DNA of 10,031 bases from a bacterium (GTDB lineage Bacteria > Cyanobacteriota > Sericytochromatia > S15B-MN24 > VGJW01). Below are positions 6,547-10,031 of this stretch, piece by piece. A program made the translations under genes and the position numbers. Where the stretch lies: the NCBI GenBank assembly GCA_021790035.1, contig JAJYIO010000055.1, positions 1 through 10,031 of the forward strand. The letters are read 5' to 3'. Below the pieces are notes generated by a model. That model ran no database searches. It saw only the letters and a list, made by a program, of their open reading frames with translations, and was not told the origin of the DNA. Each line of letters begins with the position of its first letter. Position 1 is the first letter of the stretch.

Positions 6547-6567
6547 CCTGCGGCCTCGTGCCGCAGG
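6547..6567. promoter_or_regulatory. Perfect 8-bp GC-rich stem-loop in the recN leader
   Basis: CCTGCGGC (6547-6554) and GCCGCAGG (6560-6567) are perfect complements around a 5-nt loop, ctcgt. The structure ends 33 nt before the recN ATG. A weaker stem, AGCC (6519-6522) with GGCT (6533-6536), lies between it and the preceding hairpin, so three stem-loops follow one another. Confidence 0.5.
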
Positions 6568-6600
6568 CGTTCGTGGCGGTTCGGGGTATGGACGATCCAT

Positions 6601-8346
6601 ATGCTGGTGCACCTCGCGATCTCGAACTTCGTGCACGTCGACGAGCTCGCGCTCGATTTCAAGGGCGGCGCGTGCGCTTTCACGGGCGAGACCGGCGCGG
6701 GCAAGTCCCTGGTCCTCGAGGCCCTGAAGGCGGCCCTGGGGCAGCGGATCGGCTCGGACGTGATCCGGTCCGGCGCTTCCCTCGCCCTGGTGGAGGCGAC
6801 CTTCGAGACGGACGATCCCAGGATTTCAGCCTGGCGAGAGCTCCACGGCGTCGATGAGCTGGAGAGCGCACTGGATCCACAGGGCCGGCAAGGCGGCTCC
6901 ACCGGGCTCACGCCTGGGGCGCGGGGCCGGGCGCGGAGGTCCGTGGTCGTGCTGTCCCGCGAGATCAGCGACAAGGGCAGCCGCTGCCGCGTGGACGGTC
7001 GACTGGTCACGGCGGGGGCCCTGCGGGATCTGGGGGACTTGCTGGTCGAGTCCTGCAGCCAGCACGACCAGGTCCTCCTCGCCAGGCCCGCCCAGCAGCT
7101 CGAAGCCCTGGACGCCTTCGCCGGCGCCATGGCCGTGAGAGCCGAATTCGACGCGGCCTATCAGCGTCTGGCCCAGGTCCGGGCCGAGCTGGCCCGCGCC
7201 GAGGACGAGGCTGGACGCCGGGCCCGGGAGCGGGACTTCTGGGCCTTCCAGGTCGCCGAGATCGATCAGGCGCGGCTGGGCCCACTCGATGAACCCGAGG
7301 GTCTGGCGGCCGAGGCCCGGGTCCTGGCTCACGCCGGGGCTTTGCGGCAGGCGGCCGAGGATGCGCACGCGACGCTCGCCGAGGATGTCCGGACGAGGCT
7401 GGGTCAGGCCGCGCGCCGGATCCGCTCGGCAAGTGGAAACGACGATCGCCTGTCGGGCCCGGCGGGCCGTCTCGCCGAGGCCGAGGCTCTGATCGACGAC
7501 GCCGTGAACGACTTGCGACGCTATGCCGAGTCCGTCGAGGAGAACGGCGAGCGTCTGGCCGAGGTCGAGGCCAGGCGGGACGTGCTTTCCCGCACCCTGC
7601 GCAAGTACGGGCCGACCGTCGCGGAGGCTCTGGCCCTGCGGGAACGTCTGGCCGGCGAACTGGCGGCAGCCGACGCCGGCGAGCGGTCGATCGCCGCGCT
7701 CGCCGAAGCGGCCCGCACGGCTCGCGAGCACCTGGTCTCGGTCGCCAGCGAGCTATCGTCGGCACGCCGGGCCGCCGCTCGAGAGCTCGAGGTCGCTCTT
7801 CGCACCCAGCTTTCAGAGCTCGCGATGGGCAACGCCCGCCTCGAAGTCCGCCTGACGCCCCTCGGTGGCGATCCCGGCGCCTCTGGTGCTGAATCCGCCG
7901 AGTTCCTCTTTGCGCCCAACCCGGGCGAACCTGCGCGTCCTCTGGGTAAGATCGCCTCGGGCGGAGAGCTGTCCCGCCTCATGCTGGCGTTGAAGGTGGC
8001 GATGATCGACGCGGCTCCGGTCGGCACCTTGGTGTTTGACGAGGTCGATGCCGGTGTATCGGGATCGGCGGCCCAGACGGTCGCGCGCAAGCTGGCGGAC
8101 CTCGCCGGCCGACATCAGGTGCTGCTGGTAACGCACCTGCCGGCCATCGCCGCCGTCGCCGACCACCACGTTCGCCTGGCCAAGCAGGTCGAGACGGGTC
8201 GGACTCGTCTGGTGGCAAGCGTCCTGTCTCATGACGAGCGCGTGCGGGAGCTGGCGCATCTGATGTCCGGCGAGGGGGGGTCCAAGGCGGCTGCGGGTGC
8301 AGCCGCGGAGCTCCTGGAACGAGCGAGCGAGTTCAAGGGGGCCTAG
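6601..8346 (+). CDS. recN: RecN, SMC-like DNA repair ATPase
   Basis: RecN is a cytoplasmic SMC-like ATPase that acts early in recombinational repair of double-strand breaks by gathering DNA ends. The 581-residue product has an N-terminal ATPase half starting MLVHLAISNFVHVDELALDF, Walker A GETGAGKS (29-36), a SCSQHDQVLL segment (151-160) equivalent to the family's GQHEHQ-type motif, and long Ala/Glu/Arg-rich coiled coils. The C-terminal half has the ABC signature SGGELS (453-458), Walker B TLVFDE (476-481) and the H-loop THLP (511-514). All ATPase motifs are intact. Residues about 92-112, rich in Gly and Arg, look like an insertion in the first lobe. The frame is open much further upstream, but ATG 6601 gives the family N-terminus. 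Its ribosome binding site is weak (GGGG at 6583-6586). The next gene starts directly after the stop. Confidence 0.95.
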   Translation: MLVHLAISNFVHVDELALDFKGGACAFTGETGAGKSLVLEALKAALGQRIGSDVIRSGASLALVEATFETDDPRISAWRELHGVDELESALDPQGRQGGSTGLTPGARGRARRSVVVLSREISDKGSRCRVDGRLVTAGALRDLGDLLVESCSQHDQVLLARPAQQLEALDAFAGAMAVRAEFDAAYQRLAQVRAELARAEDEAGRRARERDFWAFQVAEIDQARLGPLDEPEGLAAEARVLAHAGALRQAAEDAHATLAEDVRTRLGQAARRIRSASGNDDRLSGPAGRLAEAEALIDDAVNDLRRYAESVEENGERLAEVEARRDVLSRTLRKYGPTVAEALALRERLAGELAAADAGERSIAALAEAARTAREHLVSVASELSSARRAAARELEVALRTQLSELAMGNARLEVRLTPLGGDPGASGAESAEFLFAPNPGEPARPLGKIASGGELSRLMLALKVAMIDAAPVGTLVFDEVDAGVSGSAAQTVARKLADLAGRHQVLLVTHLPAIAAVADHHVRLAKQVETGRTRLVASVLSHDERVRELAHLMSGEGGSKAAAGAAAELLERASEFKGA

Positions 8347-8973
8347 GTGAGCGAGCACGTCTTCAGACTGCGGCGAGCGGACCTCGAGTTCGAGGTCCGC
8401 GGCGATCGCGAGTTTGTCGAGGAACAGCTAGATCGCTGGGCGGCGGCGGCCTTTGGCAACGCGGGGACCGTCGAGGGGCCCGCCGGCGAGGAGCCGCAAT
8501 CGCAGCCCGGCGCCAAGGACCATCCGGACCTTGGCGTGCCGCCCGGCGCGGAATCCGGATTGGCTCGGGCGTCGGTGTCCGGACCCGGCGATTCGCCCTT
8601 CAGGCCGCAGGCGACTCCGGAGTTCTGGACCCCTGGCGTCCCCGTCCCGCGGATGCCGGGTGCGCCGATGGCCATGCGCGTGCGCAAGAACATCTCCTTC
8701 GCGGACTTTCTCGCGCTCAAGGAGCCCAAGACCTCGCTCGATCGCCTTCTCACGCTGGCCTACTACCTCGAGAAGTATGAAGGCCAGAATCACTATGGCA
8801 TGCCGGAGCTGGACCGTTCCTGGGCAGATGCGTTTCCCGACGACGCCTTCAGCACGGAGCTGTGTCTCGAGGCCGTGCGCAGCGGCTATGTCGAAGAGGT
8901 CGACGGCCACCTGACCCTCTCCTTCTCGGGCGAGGCCTACGTCCAGAACGGGCTGGCCGACAGGTTCAGGTAG
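8347..8973 (+). CDS. Uncharacterised two-domain protein following recN
   Basis: I do not recognise a named family. The 208-residue product starts with GTG immediately after the recN TAG (zero-base gap), with AAGGGGG about 5 nt upstream inside recN, so translation is probably coupled. Residues 5-33 (FRLRRADLEFEVRGDREFVEE) predict strand-strand-helix, a small charged module. A Pro/Gly-rich linker spans about 40-110. Residues 115-208 form a compact C-terminal domain containing LKEPKTSLDRLLTLAYYLEK, then EAVRSGYVEEVDGHLTLSFSGEAYV. That resembles a winged-helix layout: helices, a recognition-like helix and a final beta pair. There is no signal peptide or membrane segment. A role tied to DNA or to RecN is inferred from position and fold impression only. 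Confidence 0.8.
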   Translation: MSEHVFRLRRADLEFEVRGDREFVEEQLDRWAAAAFGNAGTVEGPAGEEPQSQPGAKDHPDLGVPPGAESGLARASVSGPGDSPFRPQATPEFWTPGVPVPRMPGAPMAMRVRKNISFADFLALKEPKTSLDRLLTLAYYLEKYEGQNHYGMPELDRSWADAFPDDAFSTELCLEAVRSGYVEEVDGHLTLSFSGEAYVQNGLADRFR

Positions 8974-8978
8974 TCCGC

Positions 8979-9007
8979 CGGGGCCCGGTCGATTCCTCGG
9001 GGCCCCG
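8979..9007. terminator. GC-rich dyad between convergent genes, possible bidirectional terminator
   Basis: CGGGGCCC (8979-8986) pairs perfectly with GGGCCCCG (9000-9007) around a 13-nt spacer. It lies exactly in the 46-bp gap between two convergent stop codons, where a shared terminator is expected. No T-tract follows on either strand, so intrinsic termination is uncertain. Confidence 0.4.
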
Positions 9008-9019
9008 CGAGGGCTCGTC

Positions 9020-10031
9020 CTACTGGCGCAGGGCTTCGAGGGCGGCGAGGTCCTTCTCGGTATCGGCCTTTTGGGACTCGAGGTCGGCGATCTGCCGATC
9101 GAGTGCCGCGATCTGCGATTGATCTCCGCCGATGGCCGAGACGAGCAGGGTCTTGCGCTGGGCCTGAAGATCGTCGATCTGGCTCTGCAGGCCACGAACC
9201 TGCTTGTCGTCGATGCCGAGGCGATCGTCCACGTGATACAGATTGCCCTGGGCGGCGTTGAAGGCTTGCCCGGCATCCTGCACCTTGGCATTCGCGCCAG
9301 CCAGCTTGCTGGCTGCATCCTGCGCGCTCGAGGAGTCGGACGCAAGGCGCTTGCTGGCGCCAGCGCGATCGGCCAGGGCGCTTTCCAGGGCCTTGGCGAT
9401 GGCGGTCCGGCGGGCGTTGTTGGTACGGATCGACGCTTCGTCCTGAGCGAGCGCCGCCTGTGCCGAGGTCGCATCGGAACCGTCGGCCTGGGCCTGAGCT
9501 GCAGCGCGAGCACCCTCGGGAACGGCCGAGGATTTGAGCGAATCGAGGTAGTGCAAGTAATTGCTGGCGCCATAAGCCGCCTCGTAATCCTGGCGCTGGG
9601 TCGTCCCGAGGGCCTTGGCCTGGCCCGAAAGATCGGAAGCCTGGCCGTGCAGGGTGTCGAGGCGAGCCGAGATCTGCTTGAGCTGGTCGCGGTCGCCTGC
9701 CACCGCCTTGCGCAGGGCGTCGAGGTCGGTCTGCGCCGTGGCGGAACCGGCCTGGGCAGAAGCCAGACGCTGGCGATCGATCTCGAGCTGGCTCATCGCC
9801 TGGGCCTTGCTGGCCTCGAGGGAACGGATGTCTGCCAGGACCTTGTCGCGTCCGCCCTGCAGGGCGCTGACGCTCGAGTCGATGGCCTTGACCTGTCCGA
9901 GCGCCGTAGCCCCCCCCGCGGCCTGCCTTGCTGCCGCAGTGGCCGTCGACGAGATGCGCATCTTGTCGCCCGCAGCCGGAACCTTGGGTGATGGCGCCGG
10001 TCGCGAAGCCGAATCGAGAATCGCCTGGATC
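9020..10031 (-). CDS. Coiled-coil protein of unknown function (5' partial)
   Basis: The frame runs from the window edge (first full codon at 10030) to a TAG-type stop at 9020, giving 336 visible residues. An internal ATG at 9961 lacks a clear ribosome binding site. The open frame upstream reads as plausible protein (Pro/Ala-rich, PAPSPKVPAAGDK), so the true start is probably outside the window. The rest is almost entirely helical and rich in Ala, Gln, Ser, Asp and Leu, with heptad-like spacing. One coiled-coil block spans about residues 45-140, a break with YGASNYLHYLDSLKSS follows, and a second block runs to the end at KDLAALEALRQ. There are no cysteines and no membrane segment in the visible part. 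It is convergent with the gene after recN. A structural or scaffold role is possible, but no function can be assigned. Confidence 0.75.
   Translation of the reverse strand, partial: IQAILDSASRPAPSPKVPAAGDKMRISSTATAAARQAAGGATALGQVKAIDSSVSALQGGRDKVLADIRSLEASKAQAMSQLEIDRQRLASAQAGSATAQTDLDALRKAVAGDRDQLKQISARLDTLHGQASDLSGQAKALGTTQRQDYEAAYGASNYLHYLDSLKSSAVPEGARAAAQAQADGSDATSAQAALAQDEASIRTNNARRTAIAKALESALADRAGASKRLASDSSSAQDAASKLAGANAKVQDAGQAFNAAQGNLYHVDDRLGIDDKQVRGLQSQIDDLQAQRKTLLVSAIGGDQSQIAALDRQIADLESQKADTEKDLAALEALRQ

Larger units (their letters stand above)
6390..6600. other. Divergent intergenic region before recN, hairpin-rich
   Basis: This region separates the minus-strand HTH gene from plus-strand recN and must hold promoters for both. 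The half near the HTH gene has the only AT-rich patches (around 6406-6410, 6433-6440 and 6469-6475). The half near recN is GC-rich and holds consecutive hairpins plus GTTCG words at 6396, 6494, 6569 and 6579. No promoter pair is convincing on either strand. Confidence 0.5.

Noticed and set aside
6286..6600. Upstream extension of the recN frame
   Set aside because: It would overlap the divergent HTH gene, and the RecN N-terminus clearly begins at MLVHLAISNF (6601).

Overview
The window is GC-rich (clearly above 60% by eye) and almost fully coding. It comes from a flagellated bacterium. No phylum marker is present, but three things argue against a gamma- or betaproteobacterium. These are a fliW-csrA pair directly after flgK-flgL, a CsrA with a FliW-type C-terminal extension, and a RodZ-like HTH protein carrying a coiled-coil tail of a type I associate with Firmicutes and cyanobacterial-lineage proteins. 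A deep-branching GC-rich lineage, such as a Firmicutes-like or non-photosynthetic cyanobacterial relative, is a guess only.

Positions 1-5566, plus strand, form a late flagellar cluster. In order it holds flgK (5' end outside the window), flgL, fliW (TTG start), csrA (GTG start), a 129-bp gap, flhF and flhG. FlgK and FlgL are the hook-filament junction proteins. FliW and CsrA are a protein antagonist and an mRNA-binding translational repressor that in Bacillus balance flagellin synthesis against assembly. FlhF (SRP-type GTPase) and FlhG (MinD-type ATPase) set flagellar position and number. Just before fliW there is a 10-bp palindrome, then a six-codon minicistron whose stop overlaps the fliW start, and two GAGGA elements that could be CsrA sites.

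Positions 5567-6600 hold a minus-strand gene convergent with flhG. It encodes a RodZ/HTH_25-like DNA-binding domain joined to a coiled coil, with no membrane segment. It is followed by a 229-bp divergent intergenic region containing a run of hairpins and repeated GTTCG words.

Positions 6601-8973, plus strand, hold recN (SMC-like DNA repair ATPase). An uncharacterised two-domain protein follows with no gap and is probably co-transcribed. A GC-rich dyad separates it from the last gene, a minus-strand coiled-coil protein (9020-10031) whose 5' end leaves the window.

I saw no RNA gene, CRISPR array, insertion sequence, integrase or phage gene. Most of the window is ordinary chromosomal housekeeping and motility. 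The unusual points are the HTH-coiled-coil fusion, the fliW leader, the recN leader structures and the unknown partner of recN.
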